Shown here in pieces: positions 23,274-31,298 of a DNA stretch of 33,624 nt. Below the pieces are notes generated by a model. That model had not been told where the DNA came from. It saw nothing but the letters and a program-made list of their open reading frames with translations, and ran no database searches. The stretch's first letter is position 1. Every line of letters starts with the position of its first letter. Where the stretch lies: positions 1-33,624 of the forward strand of contig WTIP01000076.1 of assembly GCA_011525195.1 (NCBI GenBank), in the 5' to 3' direction. The stretch is from Flavobacteriales bacterium. GTDB lineage: Bacteria; Bacteroidota; Bacteroidia; Flavobacteriales; Flavobacteriaceae. The position numbers and the translations under genes were made by a program.

Positions 23274-24170
23274 ATGAAAAAAGGATTTTTTATACTACTC
23301 TTGCTTCTGGCTTTGTATTCTAATAATAGCTGGTCACAAGTCAATTTGCTCAATGCAAAAGTACCACAGGAAGTAGGTTTGGAACAGGAAGAAAAATCAA
23401 ACCCAATTGCTTATGGCTATATTGATGACAGAGATGTTCTTTGGTCAAAAACTGTATGGGAAATTATTGATCTTAATGAACGAATTAACTTTCCGTTATA
23501 CTATCCCACAATAAATAACGGCTTATTATCTAGTAGCAGAAAGTCCTTATATCGAATATTGTATGATCATATTGTGGATGGTTCAATTACAGAAATCTAT
23601 TCTACTTCTTATTTTAATGATAGTGAAAAGTTAACCTTTGAGGACTTAACAGATATTTTAGAGTCAAAGAATTTATCACCAGAAGGGATTTCCAAGGCCA
23701 ATGCTGGAGAACAAATTACTGATGATGACTATGACATTTATAGAATAGCAACTGATAAGATTGCACAATATAGAATTAAGGGGACATGGTATTTTAATAA
23801 ACGTTTAGGGGAATTAAAATACAGACTTCTAGGAATCGCTCCTGTAGCACCAGATGTATCTACTTTAAGTCAAGGCCCCGAAGCGATGCAAGATGCCTTA
23901 GTTCCACTTTTTTGGATTTGGTTTCCAGACGCCCGTGAAGTCCTAGCAAATAATCTAGTATTCAATCCGAGAAATTCCTCTCAAGGAATTTCTTTTGACC
24001 ACTTGCTCAATTCAAGACGTTTTAATGCTACAATTTATAAAGAAGAAAATGTATATGAAGACCGTCAGGTAAATGAATATATATATGAAGATGCGCTTCG
24101 CCAATTATTAGAATCTGAACGAATTAAAGCAGAGATTAGAGATTTTGAGCTTGATATGTGGAATAACTAA
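23274..24170 (+). CDS. gldN: T9SS ring protein GldN
   Basis: GldN is a periplasmic partner of GldK in the T9SS ring (PorN in Porphyromonas). The 298-residue protein starts with a signal peptide cut near SWSQ (residue 22). The mature part has DDRDVLWSKTVWEIIDLNERIN at about 51-72, a strongly conserved GldN/PorN signature, and a helical middle with IKGTWYFNKRLGELKYRLLGIAP. The C-terminus (EIRDFELDMWNN) is complete. A strong terminator 20 bases later closes the operon, so gldK-gldN is a self-contained unit. No second gldN-like gene (gldO) is present. Confidence 0.95.
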   Translation: MKKGFFILLLLLALYSNNSWSQVNLLNAKVPQEVGLEQEEKSNPIAYGYIDDRDVLWSKTVWEIIDLNERINFPLYYPTINNGLLSSSRKSLYRILYDHIVDGSITEIYSTSYFNDSEKLTFEDLTDILESKNLSPEGISKANAGEQITDDDYDIYRIATDKIAQYRIKGTWYFNKRLGELKYRLLGIAPVAPDVSTLSQGPEAMQDALVPLFWIWFPDAREVLANNLVFNPRNSSQGISFDHLLNSRRFNATIYKEENVYEDRQVNEYIYEDALRQLLESERIKAEIRDFELDMWNN

Positions 24171-24190
24171 TTTAAAATAAATTGAATTAT

Positions 24191-24222
24191 AAACGCTATT
24201 GGAAACAGTGGCGTTTTTTTTT
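24191..24222 (+). terminator. gldKLMN terminator with GAAA tetraloop
   Basis: AAACGCTATTG (24191-24201) pairs with CAGTGGCGTTT (24206-24216) with two G-T wobbles. The loop is GAAA, a stable GNRA tetraloop closed by G-C. A run of nine T (24214-24222) follows. It lies 20 bases after the gldN stop. Confidence 0.85.
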
Positions 24223-24236
24223 ATTCTTTTTTGCCA

Positions 24237-25307
24237 ATGTTGGATACTTTAATTGTCGGTTATGGTTTGGCTGGATTTCAACTTGCCTGGCAACTTAAGA
24301 CCCACAATAAAAATTTTTTAATTTTTTCTGACCCTTATATAGAAGGGGCAAGCCGAAATGCCGCAGGCGTTTGTAATCCTACGGTACTAAAGCGATATAC
24401 TTTAGCATGGCAAGGGCTAGCGTTTTCCAATTATGCAGAAGAGCATTATGCTAATTTGGAGCAACAATTAAATCATAATTTTTTCCAGAAGCTACCCATC
24501 CATCGTTATTTCTTTTCAACAGCAGAGCAAAATGAGTGGTATACGGCTTCACAAAAGCCAGGTTTAATTCATTTTTTAAATTCTGAAATAGCCCATGAAG
24601 CTGAACCCACTATGAAAAGACAATTGGGATACGGTATCGTAGAGCAAGTAGGTAGATTAGATATTAAGGGGTTATTGGACCACTTTAAGCAAAAAATAGC
24701 CCCCAGCAGTTTTAGGGAAGCTTCATTTGATTATAACGCCCTACAGCTAACTCCAGAGCAGATTAGCTATCAAGGTTTGACCGCCAAACGAATTGTATTT
24801 TGTGAGGGCTTTGGCTTAAAAACAAATCCTTGGTTTAATTACCTCCCCTTACTCGGTTCCAAAGGCGAGTACCTAATAATTAAAGCGCCGCATTTAATAC
24901 CTGATTATTTGATTAAAGGAGGGGTTTTTATCGTCCCACTTAAGGCAGATTTGTATTGGGTAGGAGCTACTTTTTCTCCCCAGGATAAAACCTTGCATCC
25001 TACAGAAAAAGGAAAAAATTGGCTCAGACAAAAACTGGAAGACCTCATTAATGTACCCTACGAAATTCATACCCACGGTGCTGCTATTCGTCCTACCGTG
25101 ATAGACCGAAGACCTTTATTGGGGGCGCATCCTCAGGCGCCTAATATTTTTGTTTTTAATGGCTTGGGTACCCGAGGGGCACTAATGGCACCCCTACTTT
25201 CAAAATGGCTTTATGAATTTATAGAAAATGGAAAACAACTTCCAGAAGAAGTAGCAATTGACCGATTTGAAAACTATTTTAGCACAAGATTAGAACCTTA
25301 TGCTTAA
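24237..25307 (+). CDS. FAD-dependent oxidoreductase (DAO family)
   Basis: I start at the ATG at 24237, because the residues LDTLIVGYGLAGF that follow form the FAD-binding Rossmann motif GxGxxG at the N-terminus, as in D-amino-acid oxidase-like proteins; an earlier in-frame TTG at 24231 adds two residues only. The product has 356 residues. A DAO-type pattern is seen in RNAAGVCNPT near 40-49 and in the C-terminal IRPTVIDRRPLLGAHP and GLGTRGALMAPLLSKWL, which close the flavin pocket. The substrate is unknown; MnmC-like, amino-acid or sarcosine oxidation are possibilities. Its stop overlaps the ABC-F start by eight bases, so the two are coupled. It follows the gld terminator, so it belongs to a separate transcript. 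Confidence 0.85.
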   Translation: MLDTLIVGYGLAGFQLAWQLKTHNKNFLIFSDPYIEGASRNAAGVCNPTVLKRYTLAWQGLAFSNYAEEHYANLEQQLNHNFFQKLPIHRYFFSTAEQNEWYTASQKPGLIHFLNSEIAHEAEPTMKRQLGYGIVEQVGRLDIKGLLDHFKQKIAPSSFREASFDYNALQLTPEQISYQGLTAKRIVFCEGFGLKTNPWFNYLPLLGSKGEYLIIKAPHLIPDYLIKGGVFIVPLKADLYWVGATFSPQDKTLHPTEKGKNWLRQKLEDLINVPYEIHTHGAAIRPTVIDRRPLLGAHPQAPNIFVFNGLGTRGALMAPLLSKWLYEFIENGKQLPEEVAIDRFENYFSTRLEPYA

Positions 25308-27186
25308 CGCACATCAGATAACAGTTAGTTTTGGAGGGGAAACTCTTTTTGATGAGATTTCATTTCGACTGGGTAAGGGCGATCGGGTAGGGCTGATAGG
25401 TAAAAATGGAGCAGGAAAATCTACGCTCCTTCGTTTACTTGCTCAAGAAAATACACCAACTTCTGGCACTTTTGCCTTTGAAAAAAATTGTAAAGTAGGC
25501 TACCTACCCCAAGATTTAGATTTTGAAATGGGAAGGACTGTTCTAGAAGAAGCGTACCTCGCCTTTGAAGAAATAAAAGCCATCGAGCAGCGTCAAGAAG
25601 AAATCCATACTTTCCTCGCTTCTTCACAAGATTACCAAAGCCCAACCTATTTAGAAGTGTTAGATGAATTAACAGAGTTAACTTCACGCTATGAATTGCT
25701 GGGAGGATATACCTATCAAGTGGAGACAGAAAAAGTATTATTAGGCTTAGGTTTTACGATGAAAGAGTTAAATGCCTCTACCGCGACTTTTTCGGGGGGC
25801 TGGAGGATGCGCATTGAATTGGCAAAATTATTACTTCAGGAAAATGACATTCTTTTATTAGATGAGCCCACCAATCACTTGGATATTGAATCTATCATTT
25901 GGTTGGAACAATTTTTAAAGAAATTTCCAGGAGCCATTGTCTTAGTTTCCCATGATCGAATGTTTTTAGATCAAGTGACCAATCGAACAATTGAAATTGT
26001 TCAACAGCGCATTTTTGATTTTAAAAAGTCTTATTCTAAGTATATGTTGCTTAGAAAAGAGCTGAGGGCACAACAGCTAGCAGCCCAAAAAAATCAAGAA
26101 AAAGAAATTCAACAAACTGAAAAATTAATCGAGCGATTCCGCGCCAAAGCGTCCAAAGCCAGTATGGCCCAATCCTTGATAAAAAAATTAGATAAAATTG
26201 AGCGGATTGAGATCGATCCTGAAGAACACAGGTCTATTAAATTCGAATTTAAAATTTCTCATCAGCCAGGAAAGATAATTTTACAAACCAATGAGGTAAG
26301 TAAATCTTATGAAGAAAAAGAGGTATTAAAAAATATAAACCTTGAGATTGAAAGAGGAGAGAAAATAGCATTTGTTGGGCAAAATGGTCAAGGCAAGTCA
26401 ACTTTGGCAAAAATCATTGTTTCTGAATTAGATTATGAGGGAGAAGTCATCTTGGGACATAATGTACAATTGGGTTATTTTGCTCAAAATCAGTCGGCTT
26501 ATTTGAATGGCGAGCAATCGGTTCTTGAGTCTGCAGAAGAATCGGCAACCCCAGAAAACAGAACAAAAGTGAGAGACCTTTTAGGGGCTTTTCTCTTTCC
26601 TGGAACTGAGGTAGAAAAAAAGGTTAAAGTACTTTCTGGGGGAGAACGAAATCGACTTGCTTTGTGTAAACTACTCCTTCAGCCCTTTAATGTTTTGGTG
26701 ATGGATGAACCCACAAACCATTTAGATATTGCCTCTAAAGCAATCCTCAAAGAGGCCTTATTAAAATTTCAAGGGACTTTAATTTTGGTTTCTCATGATC
26801 GTGATTTTGTTCAAGGGCTTTGTGAAAAAGTAATCTCTTTTAAAGACAAAGAGGTAAAGGCTTTCTTAGGAGATATTAATGCTTATTTAGAAGAAAAAAA
26901 ATTAAGCTCACTTAAAGAATTAGAAAAAAAGGCTAAGAAAAAAAATGAGACTCAAAAAAAGGGGGATGCTTATGAAAAACAGAAAAAAGACCGCTCAAAA
27001 GCACAAAAACTCTTTAAAGTAGAACAGCAAATTACCCGACTAGAAAAAGAAATAAAAGCGATTGACTTAGAGCTCGAAATTAATTACGATACCACAATCG
27101 CAACACCCAATTTTTTTGACACCTATCAGCAAAAAAAGAAAAAGCTTGAACGCCTTATGGAAGAATGGGAAAACCTGCAATATTAG
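25300..27186 (+). CDS. ABC-F family ATPase
   Basis: A soluble tandem ABC ATPase of 628 residues with no membrane domain. Domain one has Walker A GKNGAGKST near 38-46, signature FSGGWRMR and Walker B LLLDEPTNHLDI. Domain two has GQNGQGKST near 363-371, signature LSGGERNR and VMDEPTNHLDI. Between them is the helical linker (P-site tRNA-interaction region) of ABC-F proteins. The C-terminal 90 residues are a lysine-rich coiled coil, as in Uup and some EttA/Uup relatives. ABC-F proteins act on the ribosome; the tail suggests Uup-like DNA or rRNA binding. It overlaps the FAD oxidoreductase gene by eight bases and converges with trxB, sharing four bases at the stops. Confidence 0.92.
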   Translation: MLNAHQITVSFGGETLFDEISFRLGKGDRVGLIGKNGAGKSTLLRLLAQENTPTSGTFAFEKNCKVGYLPQDLDFEMGRTVLEEAYLAFEEIKAIEQRQEEIHTFLASSQDYQSPTYLEVLDELTELTSRYELLGGYTYQVETEKVLLGLGFTMKELNASTATFSGGWRMRIELAKLLLQENDILLLDEPTNHLDIESIIWLEQFLKKFPGAIVLVSHDRMFLDQVTNRTIEIVQQRIFDFKKSYSKYMLLRKELRAQQLAAQKNQEKEIQQTEKLIERFRAKASKASMAQSLIKKLDKIERIEIDPEEHRSIKFEFKISHQPGKIILQTNEVSKSYEEKEVLKNINLEIERGEKIAFVGQNGQGKSTLAKIIVSELDYEGEVILGHNVQLGYFAQNQSAYLNGEQSVLESAEESATPENRTKVRDLLGAFLFPGTEVEKKVKVLSGGERNRLALCKLLLQPFNVLVMDEPTNHLDIASKAILKEALLKFQGTLILVSHDRDFVQGLCEKVISFKDKEVKAFLGDINAYLEEKKLSSLKELEKKAKKKNETQKKGDAYEKQKKDRSKAQKLFKVEQQITRLEKEIKAIDLELEINYDTTIATPNFFDTYQQKKKKLERLMEEWENLQY

Positions 27187-28121
27187 TCTTCGATATGCTG
27201 CAGATAACGTTCAGCATCTAGAGCCGCCATACATCCAGTGCCCGCTGCAGTCACCGCTTGGCGGTATTCTTTATCTTGCACATCACCAGAAGCAAAAACA
27301 CCTGGCAGATTTGTCTTGGTAGACTTTCCTTTCGTAATTATATAGCCTGAGTCATCCATATCCAATTGTCCCTTAAATAATTCTGTATTGGGTTTATGCC
27401 CTATAGCAATAAAGAGCCCTGTAATTAGAATTTCTTCTGTTTCTTGTGTTTGGTTGTTTATGATCCTAATTCCTTCTACTACTTGATCACCCAGCACTTC
27501 ATCAATTTCACTGTTGTAGCGCAAATCGATATTTGGGGTATTATTTACTCGATGCTGCATGGCTTTAGAGGCTCTCATTTCTCCTTTTCTTACCAGCATC
27601 GTCACTTTGGTACAAATATTGGCAAGATAAGTGGCTTCTTCAGCTGCTGTATCTCCTCCTCCTACTATCGCAACTTCTTGGCCTTTGTAGAAAAATCCAT
27701 CACAGACTGCGCAGGCAGAAACGCCCCCTCCTCTGAGACGTTGCTCACTAGGAAGGCCTAAATATTTTGCTGTTGCTCCTGTACTTATAATGATGGTTTT
27801 AGCCTGTAGTTCAGTACCACTTGCTGTAAAGGCTTTATGCACCCCTCCTTCTGTTTTTGAAAGAACCACTTTCTCAATCATTTCTAATCTCACTTCGGTT
27901 CCAAAACGCTCTGCTTGTTGTTGTAATTGGACCATCATGGTCGGTCCGTCAACCCCTTCTGGATAGCCTGGGAAATTATCAACCTCTGTAGTCGTTGTAA
28001 GTTGCCCTCCTGGCTCCATTCCGGTATATAATACAGGTTTTAAATCTGCCCTTGCTGCATAGATTGCTGCAGTATATCCAGCTGGTCCACTTCCTATAAT
28101 TAATGTTTTTAAAACTTCCAT
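27183..28121 (-). CDS. trxB: Thioredoxin-disulfide reductase TrxB
   Basis: An NADPH- and FAD-dependent enzyme that reduces thioredoxin. At 312 residues it is normal size. I prefer the ATG at 28121 over that at 28130, because the -7 box at 28140-28147 leaves 18 bases before it, and MEVLKTLIIGSGPAGYTAA begins like homologues. The FAD motif GSGPAG, the redox centre CAVC in SACAVCDGFF, the NADP-binding VGGGDTAAEEA and the GDVQDKEYRQA end motif are all present. Its stop overlaps the convergent ABC-F stop (TTAG). Confidence 0.96.
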   Translation of the reverse strand: MEVLKTLIIGSGPAGYTAAIYAARADLKPVLYTGMEPGGQLTTTTEVDNFPGYPEGVDGPTMMVQLQQQAERFGTEVRLEMIEKVVLSKTEGGVHKAFTASGTELQAKTIIISTGATAKYLGLPSEQRLRGGGVSACAVCDGFFYKGQEVAIVGGGDTAAEEATYLANICTKVTMLVRKGEMRASKAMQHRVNNTPNIDLRYNSEIDEVLGDQVVEGIRIINNQTQETEEILITGLFIAIGHKPNTELFKGQLDMDDSGYIITKGKSTKTNLPGVFASGDVQDKEYRQAVTAAGTGCMAALDAERYLQHIED

Positions 28122-28139
28122 AAGCCTCATAATTTGTTT

Positions 28140-28147
28140 CAAAAATA
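28140..28147 (-). promoter_or_regulatory. trxB -7 box TATTTTTG
   Basis: On the minus strand TATTTTTG fits TAnnTTTG. It lies 18 bases before the preferred trxB start at 28121 and nine before the alternative at 28130. There is no TTG at -33. Confidence 0.45.
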
Positions 28148-28165
28148 AAGCATATCTTTTAGTTG

Positions 28166-28173
28166 TATCTTCG
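28166..28173 (+). promoter_or_regulatory. -7 box TATCTTCG for the DUF6503-like gene
   Basis: TATCTTCG differs from TAnnTTTG at one base. It points away from the trxB box, which lies 19 bases to the left. It ends 31 bases before the ATG at 28205. Confidence 0.35.
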
Positions 28174-28204
28174 TTTTAGATTAGAATTATTAATAAACTT
28201 ATCA

Positions 28205-28948
28205 ATGATTACTTTCAAAAACCCCTACCTTCTTTTTATCCCTCTTTTTTGGGCTTGTAATACATCAACTAAGACTACTGCTAAAGAAATCATACAACAG
28301 GCAGTTGCGGTCTCTGGGTTTCATTCTAGCGCCCATCAAATTGATTTTAAATTCAGGGACTACTACTACAGTTTAGAGCGGGAAGCGGACTACTATTCTT
28401 ATTCTCGCCAGCGCACCCTCAATCAAAAAACCTACTTAGATGTGATGACTTCCAATGACAGGTTGAAACGTTATGTAAATGATTCCCTAATTGTTTTGCA
28501 GGATAGTCTTCAAAAAGCCTATTCGAATTCACTTAATTCGGTGATGTATTTTTTTCAGTTGCCCAAAACACTTCAAGACCCTGCAGTAAACCCAAAGCTT
28601 CTGAATCCCATCACTATTGAAGGAAAACAGTATTGGACACTACAAATTACTTTTGATCAAGAGGGAGGCGGAGAGGATTATCAAGATGAATTCCGGTATT
28701 GGATCAATAAGGAAACATTTCAAATTGATTATTTGGCCTATAATTATTTGACTGATGGCGGGGGGACCCGTTTTAGAAAAGCACAAAACAAGAGAAATAT
28801 AGAGGGATTTTGGTTTCAAGATTATCTCAATTTCAAACCCCTTCTACCCTTTCCTGCTTTGGACAGTCTTCCAATCTATTTTGAACAAGGCAAACTTCAA
28901 AAGGTTTCCCAGATCGAGAACAAAAATATTACTGTTTCGTTTCCTTAA
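28205..28948 (+). CDS. DUF6503-like lipoprotein
   Basis: The start at 28205 begins a lipoprotein signal peptide (MITFKNPYLLFIPLFWAC, lipobox FWAC, Cys18); an earlier in-frame ATG at 28163 would add 14 residues without a better signal. The 247-residue mature part is beta-rich and matches the Bacteroidetes family DUF6503, seen in KFRDYYYSLER, FRYWINKETFQIDYLAYNYLTDGGGTRFR and the following GFWFQDYLNFKP. The fold likely resembles LolA or LppX-type lipid- or ligand-binding domains, which is a guess from the alternating strands. No partner gene adjoins it; trxB is divergent from it. Confidence 0.7.
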   Translation: MITFKNPYLLFIPLFWACNTSTKTTAKEIIQQAVAVSGFHSSAHQIDFKFRDYYYSLEREADYYSYSRQRTLNQKTYLDVMTSNDRLKRYVNDSLIVLQDSLQKAYSNSLNSVMYFFQLPKTLQDPAVNPKLLNPITIEGKQYWTLQITFDQEGGGEDYQDEFRYWINKETFQIDYLAYNYLTDGGGTRFRKAQNKRNIEGFWFQDYLNFKPLLPFPALDSLPIYFEQGKLQKVSQIENKNITVSFP

Positions 28949-29278
28949 AGGGAATCTAATAACAAAACACCCTTCTACTAAAAAGCAAAAGGGCGAATTT
29001 AAAGAAAGGGATACTGATTTAGGCTTTAATTTTAGCTTGTTTTGAAATGACAAAAGATTTACAATCGTTAAAACGCTCAAAGATATTTTCTTCAGGGATC
29101 AGTTTTCCTATTATACCGATGGTTTTCTCAAACTCTTCTTCCTCCAAATCAAGCTCTTTTTCATTTTTTTAATAATTAAATAAATATACGGTTTTTGACT
29201 CCTCAAAAAAAGTTAAAAAAGAAAATCTATTATGAGCAAGAAGTCTTAAATTTGACATTCACGTTTATTTTTCTTGAC
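28949..29278. other. 330-base intergenic region before nagB
   Basis: It holds the broken short gene at 29019-29164 on the minus strand. At 28970-28996 a weak hairpin (CACCCTT / AAGGGCG, 13-base loop) could end the DUF6503-like transcript. The right part (29165-29278) is AT-rich and has TATTTTTC at 29266-29273, too close to the nagB ATG to be a sure promoter. I see no RNA gene or riboswitch in it. Confidence 0.5.
29019..29164 (-). pseudogene. Short gene interrupted by a one-base deletion in an A run
   Basis: On the minus strand an ATG at 29162-29164 is followed by five A and then GAGCTTGAT. As written the frame stops after 17 residues. With one more A in the run it reads MKKELDLEEEEFEKTIG, then IIGKLIPEENIFERFNDC and KSFVISKQAKIKA, ending in TAA at 29019-29021. 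That is 48 residues of ordinary amphipathic composition. The 146-base length is one short of a multiple of three. I do not recognise the family. It may be a real frameshift or a homopolymer sequencing error. Confidence 0.5.
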
Positions 29279-31213
29279 ATGCAACCACCGCTCCCCCCTA
29301 GTCTGAGTTACAAAGCTCCAGGCAGTTTTGAAGAAACTCGATATGAAAAACTTCACAATGTAATTTGTGAGAGTTCTTCCGAAGGCTCAATTTTAATTGC
29401 GCATGAAATTGCGGCGTTGATAAAAGAAAAGCAAAAAAACAATCAAAACTGTATTTTAGGGTTGGCTACAGGTTCAAGCCCAATTAGTGTATATCGAGAA
29501 TTGGTAAGATTACACAAAGAAGAAGGGCTGAGTTTTAAAAATGTAATCAGTTTTAATTTGGATGAATATTATCCCCTTGCAAAAGAAGATGTACAAAGTT
29601 ACCACTCCTTTATGTACGCGCAATTATTTAATCATGTAGACATTCTACCAGAAAATATCCATATTCCTGATGGGGAAGTTGCTTTAGATGAAGTGAGGCC
29701 TTTTTGTATCGCCTACGAAGAAAAAATTAAAGCGGCAGGGGGAATCGATTTGCAAATTTTAGGGATAGGGCGTACGGGGCATATCGGATTTAACGAGCCC
29801 GGTTCCCATGAAAATTCTCAGACGCGGACCATTACCTTAGATCATCTTACTCGATTTGATGCAGCCCCTTCATTTCAAGGGATAGAAAATGTTCCCAGAA
29901 AAGCGATTACTATGGGGATACAAACTATTTTATCCGCAAAACGCGTATTATTGATGGCTTGGGGGACCAATAAAGCCGAAATTATTCAAAAAGCCATTGA
30001 AGGACCCATTTCTTCAATGATTCCAACCACCTATCTTCAATTACACAAAAACACCACTTTAGTCCTTGACCAGGAGGCCGCTTCTGAATTGACTCGAATT
30101 AAAACCCCTTGGTTGGTCGGCTCTTGTCTATGGGATGAAGCACTCCGATCAAAAGCAATTGCTTGGCTGTGCGGGGTGACAGGAAAATCAATTTTAAAAC
30201 TGACGGATGAAGATTATAACCAAAACGGAATGTCTGATCTTCTGGCATCTAACGGCTCAGCGTATGATTTGAATATTGAAATGTTTAATCGATTGCAGCG
30301 TTCCATTACGGGATGGCCTGGGGGGAAACCTAATTCTGATGACACTTACCGCCCAGAGCGTGCTGAACCCAAAAAGAAAAGGATACTCCTTTTCAGCCCG
30401 CACCCAGACGACGATGTGATCTCTATGGGAGGTACCTTTGATCGCTTGGTAGAGCAAGGTCATGAAGTACATATCGCCTACCAAACTTCTGGGAATATTG
30501 CAGTTTCCAATCAAGATGCACGACGTTTTCTGGAGGTTACTCAAGATCTATTGGAAGTTGACAATGCCTACCCTAAAGTAGCTCAATTGATAAAAGAACT
30601 TGAGGAGTATAATCCCCAACTCCCAGCAACCAGAGGTTTATGTGCCCTCAAAGGGAGTATCAGAAAAAGAGAATCTTTAGGAGCCACTCGTTATTTGGGG
30701 ATTCCTGATGAACAAGTTCATTTTATTAATTTACCTTTTTATGAAACAGGCTTAATAGATAAAAAACCCCTTTCTCAAGAAGATATAGATCTAACAAAAC
30801 AATTGATAGAAAAAATTAAGCCCCATCAAATTTATGCAGCGGGGGATTTAGCTGATCCCCATGGGACACATCGGGTTTGCTTAGACGTTATTTTTGAGGC
30901 ACTTGAACAATTAAAAACAAAAGCCTATATGAAGGATTGTTGGGTTTGGTTATACCGAGGGGCTTGGCATGAGTGGGAAATTCATGAAATAGAAATGGCT
31001 GTTCCCATGAGTCCAGATCAAGTGTTAAGAAAACGAAAGGCGATTTTTTATCATCAATCACAAAAAGATGGAGTCATGTTTCAAGGAAATGACCACCGAG
31101 AGTTTTGGATTCGAGCTGAAGAAAGAAATGCAGCAACAGCCAAAAAATATAAAGACATGGGATTGGCCGAATATGCAGCTATAGAAGCTTTTAAACGCTA
31201 TCATTTTCTATAA
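29279..31213 (+). CDS. nagB: Glucosamine-6-phosphate deaminase/PIG-L deacetylase fusion
   Basis: I start at the ATG at 29279; the frame is open to a TTG at 29195, but the residues between look non-coding and homologues begin about 15-20 residues before FEETRYEKLH. The 644-residue protein has a NagB domain (about 15-275) with LGLATGSSP, FNLDEYYP and GIGRTGHIGFNEPGS. It continues into a PIG-L/LmbE domain with SPHPDDDVISMGG (near 373-385) and DLADPHGTHR. NagB turns glucosamine-6-phosphate into fructose-6-phosphate and ammonia. PIG-L domains remove N-acetyl groups, so one chain may do both steps of GlcNAc-6-P use. The DGH catalytic motif of E. coli NagB reads TGH (Thr166, His168). Confidence 0.9.
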   Translation: MQPPLPPSLSYKAPGSFEETRYEKLHNVICESSSEGSILIAHEIAALIKEKQKNNQNCILGLATGSSPISVYRELVRLHKEEGLSFKNVISFNLDEYYPLAKEDVQSYHSFMYAQLFNHVDILPENIHIPDGEVALDEVRPFCIAYEEKIKAAGGIDLQILGIGRTGHIGFNEPGSHENSQTRTITLDHLTRFDAAPSFQGIENVPRKAITMGIQTILSAKRVLLMAWGTNKAEIIQKAIEGPISSMIPTTYLQLHKNTTLVLDQEAASELTRIKTPWLVGSCLWDEALRSKAIAWLCGVTGKSILKLTDEDYNQNGMSDLLASNGSAYDLNIEMFNRLQRSITGWPGGKPNSDDTYRPERAEPKKKRILLFSPHPDDDVISMGGTFDRLVEQGHEVHIAYQTSGNIAVSNQDARRFLEVTQDLLEVDNAYPKVAQLIKELEEYNPQLPATRGLCALKGSIRKRESLGATRYLGIPDEQVHFINLPFYETGLIDKKPLSQEDIDLTKQLIEKIKPHQIYAAGDLADPHGTHRVCLDVIFEALEQLKTKAYMKDCWVWLYRGAWHEWEIHEIEMAVPMSPDQVLRKRKAIFYHQSQKDGVMFQGNDHREFWIRAEERNAATAKKYKDMGLAEYAAIEAFKRYHFL

Positions 31214-31298
31214 AGCCCCCTTTTTTTAAATTTTAATGGATAAAAAAGCTTAGCGTAAAGCATTTGTTAATTTGTATTTTTAGTAAAAGAATAAAATT

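Noticed and set aside
28970-28996. A strong terminator after the DUF6503-like gene
   Set aside because: The stem has only seven pairs with a wobble and a 13-base loop, and no T run on the plus strand; noted only as weak.
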